From Streptomyces plumbidurans (GTDB lineage Bacteria; Actinomycetota; Actinomycetes; Streptomycetales; Streptomycetaceae), in contig NZ_JAFJSY010000012.1 of the NCBI RefSeq assembly GCF_019857225.1, positions 1-49,679 on the forward strand: a stretch of DNA of 49,679 bases. The letters run 5' to 3'. Positions 33,390-41,178 of this stretch are shown piece after piece (positions within the stretch are counted from its first letter, which is position 1; each line of letters opens with the position of its first letter). The notes beneath the pieces were generated by a model. It searched no databases. It saw only the letters and a list, made by a program, of their open reading frames with translations, and was not told the origin of the DNA. Position numbers and translations under genes: made by a program.

Positions 33390-34760
33390 TCAGTGGACGG
33401 CGGCGGCCATCTGCTCGCCGGCCTGTGCGGGATGGGCGACGTCCTGCTCGTCCCGGCTCCTGCCGAGGTGGTTGAAGACCAGGTTCAGCAGCACCGCCGC
33501 CACGCATCCGGTGGAGATGCCGGAGTCCAGGACGATCCGCGCGGTCTGGGGGAAGGCGTGGTAGAACCCCGGCGCCGTGATGGGGATGATGCCGACGGCG
33601 AGGGAGACGGCGACGATCAGGATGTTGTCGCCCTTCTCCAGTCCCGCCCGGACGAGGGTCTGGATACCGCTGGCGGCGACCGAGCCGAACAGCACCACGC
33701 CCGCGCCGCCGAGCACCGGGCGCGGTACGACGGCGATGAGCGAGGCGGCCATCGGGCACAGGCCCATCAGCACCAGGAAGCCGCCGCCGGTGGCGACGAC
33801 GTAGCGGCTGCGGATCTTCGTCATGGCGACCAGGCCGATGTTCTGGGCGAAGGCGCTGCACATGAAGCCGTTGAAGAAGGGGCTGAGGGCGGAGCCGAGG
33901 GTGTCGGCGCGCAGTCCCGCCGCGATGGTCCGCTCGTCGGCCGGGCGCTCGACGATCTCGCCCAACGCCAGCATGTCCGCGGTGGATTCGGTCATCGAGA
34001 CCACCATCACCACGCACAGGGAGATGATCGCGGCGAGCTGGAACTGCGGTGCCCCGAAGTGGAACGGGGTCGGGAAGCCGACCACGTCCGCGTCCGTTAC
34101 CGGGCCGAAGTCCGTGACGCCGAAGGGGATCGCGATCAGCGTGCCGGCGACCATGCCCAGCAGGACCGCGATCTGCTTGACGAAGCCGCGGGTGAAGCGG
34201 CGCAGCAGCAGCACGATCACGAGCGTGGTGACCGCGAGACCCAGGTAGGTCGCCGAGCCGTAGTCGTGCGCGGCGGGGTCGGGTCCCTGCGCCCAGCCGA
34301 AGGCGACCGGCAGCAGGGACACGCCTATCAGCGTGATGACCGTGCCGGTGACGACCGGTGGGAAGAAGCGGACGGCCTTGCTGAAGAAGGGGGCGGCCAG
34401 GAAGCCCAGCAGACCGGCGACGATGACCGCGCCGAAGATGATGGGCAGCGCGTCCGACCTGTCCTTGGTGGAGGCGACGACCGCGGTCATGGGGGCGACA
34501 CCGGCGAAGGTGACGCCGTTGACGAAGGGCAGTCGTGCGCCGATCTTCCAGATGCCGAGGGTCTGCAGGAAGGTGGCGAGGCCCGCGGTGAACAGACAGG
34601 CGCCGGTGAGGAAGGTGAGATCGGTGGCGGTCAGGCCGATGGCCGCGCCCACGATCAGGGGCGGGGCGACGACCCCCGCGTACATCGCGGCCACGTGCTG
34701 CAAGCCGGTCGTCGCCATTTTGAGTGCGGGAAGGCGTTCGTCAACGGGATGGGGGGCCAC
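33390..34760 (-). CDS. NCS2-family purine permease (urate/xanthine type)
   Basis: The 456-residue protein has about 12-14 hydrophobic segments. NCS2 landmarks include GLQHVAAMYAGVVAPPLIVG in helix 1, ARLPFVNGVTFAGVAP, AFAQNIGLVAMTKIRSRYVV (the NCS2 signature) and the acidic site SMTESTADMLALGEI. It should import urate or xanthine with H+ or Na+. GTG 34760 follows GGAGGAACCGCC. It lies downstream of the 8-oxoguanine deaminase gene, separated by 191 bp with two hairpins and its own palindrome, so it may have a separate promoter while belonging functionally to the purine block. Confidence 0.9.
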   Translation of the reverse strand: MAPHPVDERLPALKMATTGLQHVAAMYAGVVAPPLIVGAAIGLTATDLTFLTGACLFTAGLATFLQTLGIWKIGARLPFVNGVTFAGVAPMTAVVASTKDRSDALPIIFGAVIVAGLLGFLAAPFFSKAVRFFPPVVTGTVITLIGVSLLPVAFGWAQGPDPAAHDYGSATYLGLAVTTLVIVLLLRRFTRGFVKQIAVLLGMVAGTLIAIPFGVTDFGPVTDADVVGFPTPFHFGAPQFQLAAIISLCVVMVVSMTESTADMLALGEIVERPADERTIAAGLRADTLGSALSPFFNGFMCSAFAQNIGLVAMTKIRSRYVVATGGGFLVLMGLCPMAASLIAVVPRPVLGGAGVVLFGSVAASGIQTLVRAGLEKGDNILIVAVSLAVGIIPITAPGFYHAFPQTARIVLDSGISTGCVAAVLLNLVFNHLGRSRDEQDVAHPAQAGEQMAAAVH

Positions 34761-34792
34761 GGCGGTTCCTCCGGTTCGTTACGCGTCGGCTC

Positions 34793-34806
34793 TGACACGG
34801 GTGTCA
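34793..34806. promoter_or_regulatory. Perfect palindrome upstream of the purine permease gene
   Basis: TGACACGGGTGTCA is a perfect 14-bp palindrome 33 bp upstream of the permease GTG. It is a candidate operator; the binding protein is unknown. Confidence 0.45.
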
Positions 34807-34843
34807 AGGAGGTGGTGCGCTGGTCATGGGGGACGGAGACCGT

Positions 34844-34937
34844 TCCGGGGCGCGCGCGTGCACGCACGCCCCGGAGACGGCCACCATGGAACCGGTGGGT
34901 CCACGGCTACCGGTCGAGGGCCGTCCCCCTCGACCGG
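34844..34937 (-). terminator. Two hairpins after the 8-oxoguanine deaminase gene
   Basis: CCGGTCGAGGG (34910-34920) and CCCTCGACCGG (34927-34937) form a perfect 11-bp stem with a 6-nt loop, 15 nt beyond the deaminase stop. A second hairpin pairs TCCGGGGCG (34844-34852) with CGCCCCGGA (34867-34875). Together they probably terminate the uraD-deaminase transcript before the permease gene. Confidence 0.65.
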
Positions 34938-34951
34938 AGATCTTGGGCTGT

Positions 34952-36331
34952 TCAGCCCTGTCCGGCGATTCGCGCCAGGCGCCGCGCCTCGTGGCGCGTG
35001 GAGCGGGCGACGGCGTCCTCGTCGACGTGCAACAGGCGGCCGTCCTCGACGATCTGACGGCCATTCACGAACGACGCGGTGACCGGGGCCGCCGCACCGA
35101 GGACGAGTGCGGCCACCGGGTCGGCGATGGAGGCATGGGCGAGGGTGTCCAGCTTCCACAGCACCAGGTCGGCGAGCTTGCCCCGCTCCAACGAGCCGAT
35201 CTCGGCGGCGCGGCCCAGGACTTGTGCGCCGCCGTAGGTGCCCAGGCGCAGCGCCTGCCGGGTGCTCAGGGCGTGCTCGCGGTGGGCGCCGAGGCGGTTG
35301 ATCAGCAGGGCGTTGCGCAGTTCGGTGTGCAGTTCACCGGACTCGTTGGAGGCCGTGCCGTCGACTCCCAGGCCGACCGGGACGCCGGCCGCCAGCATGT
35401 CGGGGACGCGGGCGATGCCGGCCGCGAGGCGGGCGTTGGAGGACGGGCAGTGGGCGACGCCCGTTTTCGTACGGCCGAATGCGGCGATGTCGGCGTCGTT
35501 CATGTGGACGCAGTGCGCCATCCACACGTCCTCGCCGAGCCAGCCGGTGGACTCGAAGTAGTCGGTCGGGCCCATGCCGAACAGCTCCTTGCAGAACTGC
35601 TCCTCCTCGACGGTCTCCGAGCCGTGGGTGTGCAGCCGCACACCGAGCCGGCGGGCCAACTCGGCGCCCTCCCGCAGGAGTTCGGTGGACACGGAGAAGG
35701 GCGAGCAGGGCGCGACGGCCACCTGGGTCATGGCGCCGAAGGAGGCGTCGTGGTGCTCCTCGACGGTCCGCTCGGTCGCGGCGAGGGCGCCTTCGAGCGT
35801 CTCGACGGCGAAGTCCGGGGGCAGGCCGCCGTCCTTCTCGCTGCGGTCCATGGAGCCGCGGGCGAGGGTGAAGCGGACGCCCGTCTCACGGGCGGCGCGG
35901 ATGATCGCGCCGGACAGGTCGCCGGAGTTCTCGGGGTAGACGTAGTGGTGGTCCATGGCGGTGGTGACGCCGCCGCGGGCCATCGTCGCCAGGGAGCCCT
36001 GGGCGGCGGCGTACACCATCGGCTCGTCGATGCGTGCCCAGGTCGGGTACAGCGCGGTGAGCCAGTCGAAGAGGTTGTGGTCGGTGGCCAGGCCCCGGGT
36101 GAGCCACTGGTAGTAGTGGTGATGGGTGTTGACCAGGCCGGGCGTCAGCAGATGCCCGGTGGCGTCGATACGGCGTACGACGTCCGCCAGGCCCTCGGGG
36201 GCCCTGCCCGCGCCGAGCGACTCGATGCGGTCGCCGTCGATGACGAGGTATCCGGTCGGGTACTCGGTGTCGTCGGCGTCGACGGTGGCGATCGAACAGT
36301 TCTCGATGACGGTGCGCCGGGCTGCTGCCAT
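34952..36331 (-). CDS. 8-oxoguanine deaminase-type amidohydrolase
   Basis: The 459-residue metal-dependent deaminase has the HxH ligands in TPGLVNTHHHYYQWLTRGL, a His in LHTHGSETVEEEQF, another in MAHCVHMND and the Asp in GLGVDGTASNES. This set matches the 8-oxoguanine deaminase branch of the ATZ/TRZ-like family, which converts 8-oxoguanine to urate plus ammonia and so feeds uricase directly. Other purine or pterin deaminations are possible. It lies 116 bp after the uricase gene on the same strand and is followed by strong hairpins. ATG 36331 is used. Confidence 0.8.
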   Translation of the reverse strand: MAAARRTVIENCSIATVDADDTEYPTGYLVIDGDRIESLGAGRAPEGLADVVRRIDATGHLLTPGLVNTHHHYYQWLTRGLATDHNLFDWLTALYPTWARIDEPMVYAAAQGSLATMARGGVTTAMDHHYVYPENSGDLSGAIIRAARETGVRFTLARGSMDRSEKDGGLPPDFAVETLEGALAATERTVEEHHDASFGAMTQVAVAPCSPFSVSTELLREGAELARRLGVRLHTHGSETVEEEQFCKELFGMGPTDYFESTGWLGEDVWMAHCVHMNDADIAAFGRTKTGVAHCPSSNARLAAGIARVPDMLAAGVPVGLGVDGTASNESGELHTELRNALLINRLGAHREHALSTRQALRLGTYGGAQVLGRAAEIGSLERGKLADLVLWKLDTLAHASIADPVAALVLGAAAPVTASFVNGRQIVEDGRLLHVDEDAVARSTRHEARRLARIAGQG

Positions 36332-36447
36332 GGTCCGTCCTTGTCGCTCGGTGGAGTTGATGGGAGGGCACGGCAGGACCTGGGAGCCCTGGGTACCGCG
36401 GCCGGGAGGCGGGGCTCACCGGCCGCGGGTGCCGGGACCTCGAGGGC

Positions 36448-37383
36448 TCAGAGGTTGGTCATGTCGACCGGGATGAGCTGTTCGGCACCGTCCCGCAGGA
36501 TGGTCGCCTCGATCAGGCCGTAGGGGCGGTCGGCGGCGTAGTACACAGCGCCGTCCTTGGCCTCGTTGTCGATCCCGAAGGGCGACAGGTCCGAGCGGAA
36601 GTGGTGCTTGTTGGGCATCGAGAAGCGGATCTCGTCCACCTCGTCACGAGAGTTCAGCACCCGTACGCCCATCTCGAAGAGGGTCTGCTGCAGCGAGTAC
36701 GAGTAGGTCTCGGCGAACGCCTGCAGCGCGTGCTTGCGCACCCCGCTGTAGGAGCGGTCCCAGTCGGGGGCGTGCGAGTCGATGCCGTCCCAGTTGTGCC
36801 GCCACCAGGTGGAGACGGTGGTGGCGAGGATGCGGTCGTGGTCCTCGGGGAGGGTGGTGTACTTGTCCTTCAGGAAGCCGAAGAACTCGGAGTTGGTCGA
36901 GTTCAGCACGGTCAGGTCCTTGAAGCCGGACAGGACCTGGACGCCGTGGCCGTCGTAGGTGATCTGCGCGACGCGGGTCTCCTGGCCCTTGCGGACGAAG
37001 GAGTGGGCGATCTCGTCCGAGCCGACGAAGCGGGCGCCGGACTGCGAGGTCTCGATCCGCTCCCAGGAGTACTCCTCGATGCGGATGCGGGCCCGGTGGA
37101 TGGGCGCGGTGTCGTCCACGAAGTGGCGGGCGAGCGCGATGCCGAAGGCCTCGGCGCTCTCGATCCCGTGCTCCTTGGCGAAGGCGAACACCGTGTTCTT
37201 GGTGGTGTCGGTCGGCAGGACGTTGGCGTTGGAACCGCTGCGGTGGACCTCCTCCATGTCGCCGGAGAGGGCGACGGAGACGTTCAGGTCCTTGATGTGG
37301 TGCGTGTCGCCGTCACGCGTGATCTTGACGACGCGGTTCTCGGCCTTGCCGTACTGGTTCTGTCCCAGGACGAAACGGGTCAT
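36448..37383 (-). CDS. pucL: Urate oxidase (uricase)
   Basis: The 311-residue enzyme oxidises urate with O2 to 5-hydroxyisourate and H2O2. T-fold landmarks include FVLGQNQYGKAENRVVKITR, VLPTDTTKNTVFAFAKEHG, LNSTNSEFFGFLKDKYTTLP, EIRFSMPNKHHF and the final DMTNL. ATG 37383 is eight bases after the HIU hydrolase stop, with GGGAGC upstream. It is the third gene of the uraD-pucM-pucL operon. The H2O2 it makes fits with the catalase gene encoded 4 kb away. Confidence 0.96.
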   Translation of the reverse strand: MTRFVLGQNQYGKAENRVVKITRDGDTHHIKDLNVSVALSGDMEEVHRSGSNANVLPTDTTKNTVFAFAKEHGIESAEAFGIALARHFVDDTAPIHRARIRIEEYSWERIETSQSGARFVGSDEIAHSFVRKGQETRVAQITYDGHGVQVLSGFKDLTVLNSTNSEFFGFLKDKYTTLPEDHDRILATTVSTWWRHNWDGIDSHAPDWDRSYSGVRKHALQAFAETYSYSLQQTLFEMGVRVLNSRDEVDEIRFSMPNKHHFRSDLSPFGIDNEAKDGAVYYAADRPYGLIEATILRDGAEQLIPVDMTNL

Positions 37384-37391
37384 GGTGTCGG

Positions 37392-37793
37392 TCAGCTCCC
37401 TCGGTAAACGGAGTAGCCGAACGGGTTGAGCAGCAGCGGAACGTGGTAGTGCTCGCCGCGCACCACCGCGAAGGCGATGGTGACCTCGGGGAAGAACACG
37501 GGCCGGCCGTTCTCGCTGTCCCGGAGCGCGGGGGCGTCCTGCTGGGCCGCGGCTTGTTTCTTGGCGAAGTACGTCTCGGTGTCGAAGTCGAGCCGTACGT
37601 GGGTGGTTCCCTCCGGCAGCGCCGGCAGGTCCTTGCACCGGCCGTCCGCGTCGGTCGCGGAGCCGCCGAGCGCCTGCCAGTCCGCCTCGCGCCCGGTGCG
37701 GGCGGCGAGGTGGACGGCGACGCCCGCGGCGGGGCGGCCGACGCTGGTGTCCAGGATGTGCGTGGACACGGAGGCGGTGGTGCTGGTGCTCAT
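37392..37793 (-). CDS. pucM: 5-hydroxyisourate hydrolase (transthyretin-like)
   Basis: The 133-residue protein has the HIUase pattern: VSTHILDTSVGRPAAGVAVH (catalytic His), DADGRC, FFPEVTIAFAV and the C-terminal LNPFGYSVYRGS with the diagnostic YRGS tetrapeptide. It opens 5-hydroxyisourate to OHCU. The ATG lies five bases after the uraD stop, so the genes are tightly coupled. Confidence 0.96.
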   Translation of the reverse strand: MSTSTTASVSTHILDTSVGRPAAGVAVHLAARTGREADWQALGGSATDADGRCKDLPALPEGTTHVRLDFDTETYFAKKQAAAQQDAPALRDSENGRPVFFPEVTIAFAVVRGEHYHVPLLLNPFGYSVYRGS

Positions 37794-37798
37794 GGTGG

Positions 37799-38311
37799 TC
37801 AGGCTTCCTCTTCGACGAGCCGGGTGAGCCGGATGCGGTTGATCTTGCCCAGTTCGGTGCGGACGATCTCCCGCTCCTGCTCGGGCGAGTTGCCGATCCG
37901 CTCCTTGACCGCGTCGCGCATCTGCTCGCCGGTCCTGCCGGTGGCGCAGATGAGGAAGACATGGCCGAACTTCTCCTGGTAGGCCAGGTTCAGTTCCAGC
38001 AGCTCCGCCTTGAGCTCCGCGGAGGCGCCGGCCATGCCGCGCTGCTCCCGGGCCGAGGTGGGGTCCCCCGGCTTGGGGTGGCCGATCGGCGGGTGCCCGG
38101 CCATCGCCTCGTCCAGGTCCGCACCGGTCAGCTCGGCCGTGGCGGCGTCACTGGCGGTGAGGAGTTCCTCGGCGGTGGCGTACGGGCGGTCGGCCGTGAG
38201 CCGGCGCGCCCAGGTGGTGGAGGCGCACGCCTCGTGCAGGACGGCGAAGGCCGCGTGGTCCTGAAGTGCGTTGAGGCGGGCCAGGCCCGGGGGCGTGGAA
38301 GTCGACGTCAC
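37799..38311 (-). CDS. uraD: OHCU decarboxylase
   Basis: The 170-residue protein decarboxylates 2-oxo-4-hydroxy-4-carboxy-5-ureidoimidazoline to S-allantoin. The active-site motif AGHPPIGHPK (catalytic His) and FLICATGRTGEQM with NSPEQEREIVRTELGKINRI match the family. It starts with GTG 38311 after GGAGGCACCC. It is the first gene of the uricase operon; a predicted promoter lies 50-80 bp upstream. Confidence 0.94.
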   Translation of the reverse strand: MTSTSTPPGLARLNALQDHAAFAVLHEACASTTWARRLTADRPYATAEELLTASDAATAELTGADLDEAMAGHPPIGHPKPGDPTSAREQRGMAGASAELKAELLELNLAYQEKFGHVFLICATGRTGEQMRDAVKERIGNSPEQEREIVRTELGKINRIRLTRLVEEEA

Positions 38312-38361
38312 GGGTGCCTCCGTGGCCGCGTAGGGCCTTCGTGCTGAACGGGCGTGCCGAT

Positions 38362-38401
38362 AGCTAACGCCCTCGGCAACGCGTCGTCAACACTTTGTTG
38401 A
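38362..38401 (-). promoter_or_regulatory. Predicted promoter and palindrome of the uraD operon
   Basis: On the minus strand TTGACG (38390-38385), 17 bp and TTAGCT (38367-38362) form a vegetative-like promoter. The palindrome TCAAC-ACTTT-GTTGA (38387-38401) overlaps the -35. The same palindrome form occurs at 11944-11960 upstream of allB. No AllR-type TTCC-N7-GGAA box was seen here. Confidence 0.5.
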
Positions 38402-38466
38402 AAATTCACGGCGGCGGGATCGGGCGGCCCGTCTCCGGCGGGCCTGAGGGGTTCTCCGGCCGCCTC

Positions 38467-38835
38467 TCAGGAGTTTTTGTCCCGGTTCAGGTAGTTGTAC
38501 ACCGTGAACCGGCTCACCCCGAGTGCGCTCGCCACGGTCTCCACGCCGTGCCGTACGGAGAAGGCGCCACGCGCCTCGAGTATCCGTACGACCTCCTGCT
38601 TGGCCTTGCGGTCCAGCTCGGCCAGCGGCATACCCTGCTTGCGCTCCATCGCGGCGAGGATGTGGTCGAGGGAGTCGGCGAGCTGCGGCAGGCGCACGGC
38701 GACCGCGTCGACGCCCTCCCAGCTGAGCACGACGTCGTCGGGGCCGGCCTCGTCGGGCGGGAGCAGCTCGCCGCCCATGGCGTCGACCAGCGGCTTCACG
38801 GCCGTGATGAACGGCTCGTCCCCGGCGCCGGTCAC
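38467..38835 (-). CDS. Small helix-turn-helix protein, candidate regulator of the purine block
   Basis: The 122-residue protein has an N-terminal region of unknown fold (PFITAVKPLVDAMGGELLPP, WEGVDAVAVRLPQLADSLDH) and a C-terminal helix-turn-helix: KAKQEVVRILEARGAFSVRH followed by GVETVASALGVSRFTVYNYL. The C-terminal part resembles YheO/DicA-like or Fis-type domains. GTG 38835 overlaps the preceding gene's stop in GTGA, so the two are co-translated. It is encoded just upstream of the uricase operon on the same strand. Control of purine genes is inferred only from position. Confidence 0.75.
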   Translation of the reverse strand: MTGAGDEPFITAVKPLVDAMGGELLPPDEAGPDDVVLSWEGVDAVAVRLPQLADSLDHILAAMERKQGMPLAELDRKAKQEVVRILEARGAFSVRHGVETVASALGVSRFTVYNYLNRDKNS

Positions 38836-39098
38836 TGCGCGCCCTCCCCGGCCGCGTCGACGACGTTCACCTGCAGCGAGACCCGGGTGGCACCGGCCTG
38901 CAGCGACTTGCGCAGCAGGGCGTTCACGGCGGTGAGCACGGCGTCCGCGCCGCCCTCCGCCGTGTTGCCGAACGGACCGACGTCCACCGCGTCCAGTTCG
39001 GCCGCCTCGATGACCTGACGGGCGACCACCGCGTGTGCGGGCGCCTCGTCGAGGTCGAAGGGCTCGGTCGTGAACTCCACTCTCAATCGCACGCGCAC
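38832..39098 (-). CDS. MTH1187-like (thiamine-binding-type) small protein, 88 aa
   Basis: VRVRLRVEFTTEPFDLDEAP, then AELDAVDVGPFGNTAEGGAD and LQAGATRVSLQVNVV, fits the ferredoxin-like MTH1187/YkoF-type family often annotated as thiamine-binding. There is no signal peptide. It starts with GTG 39098; another GTG lies seven codons in. The stop overlaps the helix-turn-helix gene by four bases. Its partner gene and location suggest a sensor-like or accessory role in purine or glyoxylate metabolism, but the ligand is unknown. Confidence 0.7.
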   Translation of the reverse strand: MRVRLRVEFTTEPFDLDEAPAHAVVARQVIEAAELDAVDVGPFGNTAEGGADAVLTAVNALLRKSLQAGATRVSLQVNVVDAAGEGAQ

Positions 39099-39149
39099 AA
39101 CCTAACGCCATGACGGCCGCAGTAGGCCGGTCGTTTTGCACGGTCGCTC

Positions 39150-39214
39150 TTGACAGCTCTCCCCGGTCACAGGCAGTCTTCCATTAAGCAGAAACAAACT
39201 TCCGTAATACGGAA
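39150..39214 (+). promoter_or_regulatory. hyi promoter with tandem AllR-type boxes
   Basis: TTGACA (39150-39155), 18 bp and CAGTCT (39174-39179) precede a start near 39186. A weak box, TTCCATTAAGCAGAA (39179-39193), covers the start. The perfectly symmetric strong box TTCCGTAATACGGAA (39200-39214) follows at exactly 21 bp. The order, weak then strong, is the reverse of allR and aceB and the same as gcl. Confidence 0.68.
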
Positions 39215-39242
39215 TCACTACACGGGAGGGAGCGCCGACCCG

Positions 39243-40100
39243 ATGCCGGGCTTCAGCTGGGACACAGCCGCAGAGCAGCGCTTCAACGTCAACCTGTCGA
39301 TCCTCTTCACGGAGCTCCCGCTCCTGGAGCGCCCCGCGGCCGCCGCCGCGGCGGGCTTCACCGCGGTCGAGCTGTGGTGGCCCTGGGTCGACTCCCCCAC
39401 CCCCGAGCGGTCCGAACTCGACGCGCTGAGGAAGGCGATCGAGGACGCGGGCGTACGGCTCACGGGCCTGAACTTCTACGCCGGCCGGCTGCCCGGACCC
39501 GACCGGGGCGCCCTGTCGATCCCCGGCGAGGAGTCGGACAGGTTCCGCGCCAACATCGACGTGGCGGCCGGCTTCGCCGAGTCCCTCGGCTGCGGGGCGC
39601 TCAACGCGCTGTACGGCAACCGCGTCGAGGGCGTCGACCCCGCCGAGCAGGACGCGCTGGCCCTGGAGAACCTGGTGCTCGCGGCCCGCGCGGCCGACCG
39701 CATCGGCGCGATCCTGCTGATCGAGACCCTCAACCAGCCGGAGTCGCCGCTCTATCCGCTCGTCAGCGCCCCGGCCGGGATCGGCGTCGTCGACAAGGTC
39801 AACGAGGCGACGGGCCTCGGCAACACGCGCTTCCTCATGGACCTGTACCACCTGTCCATGAACGGCGAGGACCTGCCGTCGGTGATCGAGCGGTACGCCG
39901 CGAAGACCGGCCATGTGCAGATCGCCGACAACCCGGGCCGCGGAGCGCCGGGTTCGGGCTCGCTCCCGCTCGAGGACCTCCTCGGCCGGCTGAAGAAGGC
40001 GGGCTATGAGGGCTGGGTCGGTCTCGAGTACAAGCCGGGCGACCGCCCGAGCGCCGAGGCCTTCGACTGGCTGCCCCGCGAAGCGCGCGCCGCCCGCTGA
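39243..40100 (+). CDS. hyi: Hydroxypyruvate isomerase (TIM-barrel)
   Basis: The 285-residue AP-endonuclease-type TIM barrel has FNVNLSILFTELPLLERPAA, GFTAVELWWPW, LTGLNFYAGRLPGPDRG, LNALYGNR, ILLIETLNQPESPLYPL, FLMDLYHLSMNGEDL and WVGLEYKPGD. The metal ligands Glu and Asp in these strands and the final GLEYKP match hydroxypyruvate isomerases. These interconvert hydroxypyruvate and tartronate semialdehyde after glyoxylate carboligase. ATG 39243 follows GGGAGGGAGCGCC. It is followed 25 bp later by the reductase gene, forming an operon under two AllR-type boxes. Confidence 0.93.
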   Translation: MPGFSWDTAAEQRFNVNLSILFTELPLLERPAAAAAAGFTAVELWWPWVDSPTPERSELDALRKAIEDAGVRLTGLNFYAGRLPGPDRGALSIPGEESDRFRANIDVAAGFAESLGCGALNALYGNRVEGVDPAEQDALALENLVLAARAADRIGAILLIETLNQPESPLYPLVSAPAGIGVVDKVNEATGLGNTRFLMDLYHLSMNGEDLPSVIERYAAKTGHVQIADNPGRGAPGSGSLPLEDLLGRLKKAGYEGWVGLEYKPGDRPSAEAFDWLPREARAAR

Positions 40101-40125
40101 ACTCCCTTACCGAAAGGCACACTTC

Positions 40126-41040
40126 ATGAGCACCCTCGCTGGCTCCTCCCACCCGACCCGCCCTGCGGTTGCCTGGATCGGCCTCGGCATCATGGGCTCC
40201 CCCATGTCCGAGAACCTCATCAAGGCGGGCTACGACGTCACCGGCTTCACGCTGGAGCAGGACAAGTTGGACCGCCTGGCCGCCGCGGGCGGCACCGCGG
40301 CCGGTTCGATCGCCGAGGCCGTGCGGGACGCCGACGTGATCATCACGATGGTGCCCGCTTCCCCGCAGGTCGAGGCCATCTCCTACGGCCCCGACGGCAT
40401 CCTGGAGAACGCGCGGTCCGGCGCCCTGCTGATCGACATGTCGTCGATCACCCCGCAGACCTCCGTCGACCTGGCGAAGGCCGCGCGGGACAAGGGCATC
40501 CGCGTGCTGGACGCACCCGTGTCCGGCGGTGAGGCCGGTGCGATCGAGGCCGTGCTGTCCATCATGGTCGGCGGCGAGCAGGCCGACTTCGACAGCGCGA
40601 AGCCGATCCTGGAGGCGCTCGGCAAGACCATCGTGCTGTGCGGCCCGCACGGCTCGGGCCAGACCGTGAAGGCCGCCAACCAGCTGATCGTCGCCGTGAA
40701 CATCCAGGCGTGCGCCGAGGCCGTGGTCTTCCTGGAGAAGTCGGGCGTGGACCTCAAGGCCGCGCTGGACGTCCTCAACGGCGGCCTCGCCGGCTCGACC
40801 GTGCTGACGCGCAAGAAGGACAACTTCCTGCAGCGCGACTTCAAGCCGGGCTTCCGTATCGACCTGCACCACAAGGACATGGGCATCGTCACCGACGCCG
40901 CCCGCAATGTCGGCGCGGCCCTGCCCGTCGGCGCCGTGGTCGCCCAGCTCGTCGCCAGCCTGCGCGCGCAGGGCGACGGGGGCCTGGACCACTCGGCCCT
41001 GCTGCGTGCCGTGGAGCGCCTCTCCGGCGCCCAGCTCTGA
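40126..41040 (+). CDS. glxR: 2-hydroxy-3-oxopropionate (tartronate semialdehyde) reductase
   Basis: The 304-residue beta-hydroxyacid dehydrogenase has the NAD(P) motif WIGLGIMGSPMSENLIKAGY, the substrate-binding DAPVSGGEAGAIEAVLSIMV, and catalytic lysine in GQTVKAANQLIV. It continues with DFKPGFRIDLHHKDMGI. It reduces tartronate semialdehyde to D-glycerate. GAAAGG precedes ATG 40126, 25 bp after hyi. Together with gcl and hyi it forms the glycerate pathway for glyoxylate. Glycerate kinase is not in the window. Confidence 0.93.
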   Translation: MSTLAGSSHPTRPAVAWIGLGIMGSPMSENLIKAGYDVTGFTLEQDKLDRLAAAGGTAAGSIAEAVRDADVIITMVPASPQVEAISYGPDGILENARSGALLIDMSSITPQTSVDLAKAARDKGIRVLDAPVSGGEAGAIEAVLSIMVGGEQADFDSAKPILEALGKTIVLCGPHGSGQTVKAANQLIVAVNIQACAEAVVFLEKSGVDLKAALDVLNGGLAGSTVLTRKKDNFLQRDFKPGFRIDLHHKDMGIVTDAARNVGAALPVGAVVAQLVASLRAQGDGGLDHSALLRAVERLSGAQL

Positions 41041-41053
41041 CGCAGCCCCAGAC

Positions 41054-41115
41054 TTCCGGGCGGCGCCGGCGCCGACATCTGTCCTGTCGCGCCCAGGCAC
41101 CGGCGCCGCCCGGAA
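41054..41115. repeat. Long hairpin upstream of catalase, shared-loop element copy 1
   Basis: TTCCGGGCGGCGCCGG (41054-41069) pairs perfectly with CCGGCGCCGCCCGGAA (41100-41115). The loop includes TGTCCTGTCGCGCCCAG (41080-41096), which recurs exactly in the loop of the hairpin at 42839-42890. It may terminate glxR or act in the catalase leader. Confidence 0.8.
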
Positions 41116-41130
41116 TCACACCTCAGCTCC

Positions 41131-41178
41131 CGCACGGAAGTGCCCTCGCACGGAAGTGCCCCCGCACGGAAGGTCCCC
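41131..41178. repeat. Three 16-bp repeats abutting the catalase start codon
   Basis: CGCACGGAAGTGCCCT, CGCACGGAAGTGCCCC and CGCACGGAAGGTCCCC run contiguously and end at 41178, one base before the ATG. Each unit contains a GGAAG that can act as a ribosome-binding site, so the Shine-Dalgarno region is effectively triplicated. Confidence 0.9.

Noticed and set aside
31576..34017. An 813-codon minus-strand frame joining the NmrA-like protein to upstream sequence.
   Set aside because: The Rossmann fold begins at ATG 32430; the extension is antisense to the AraC gene and has no domain content.
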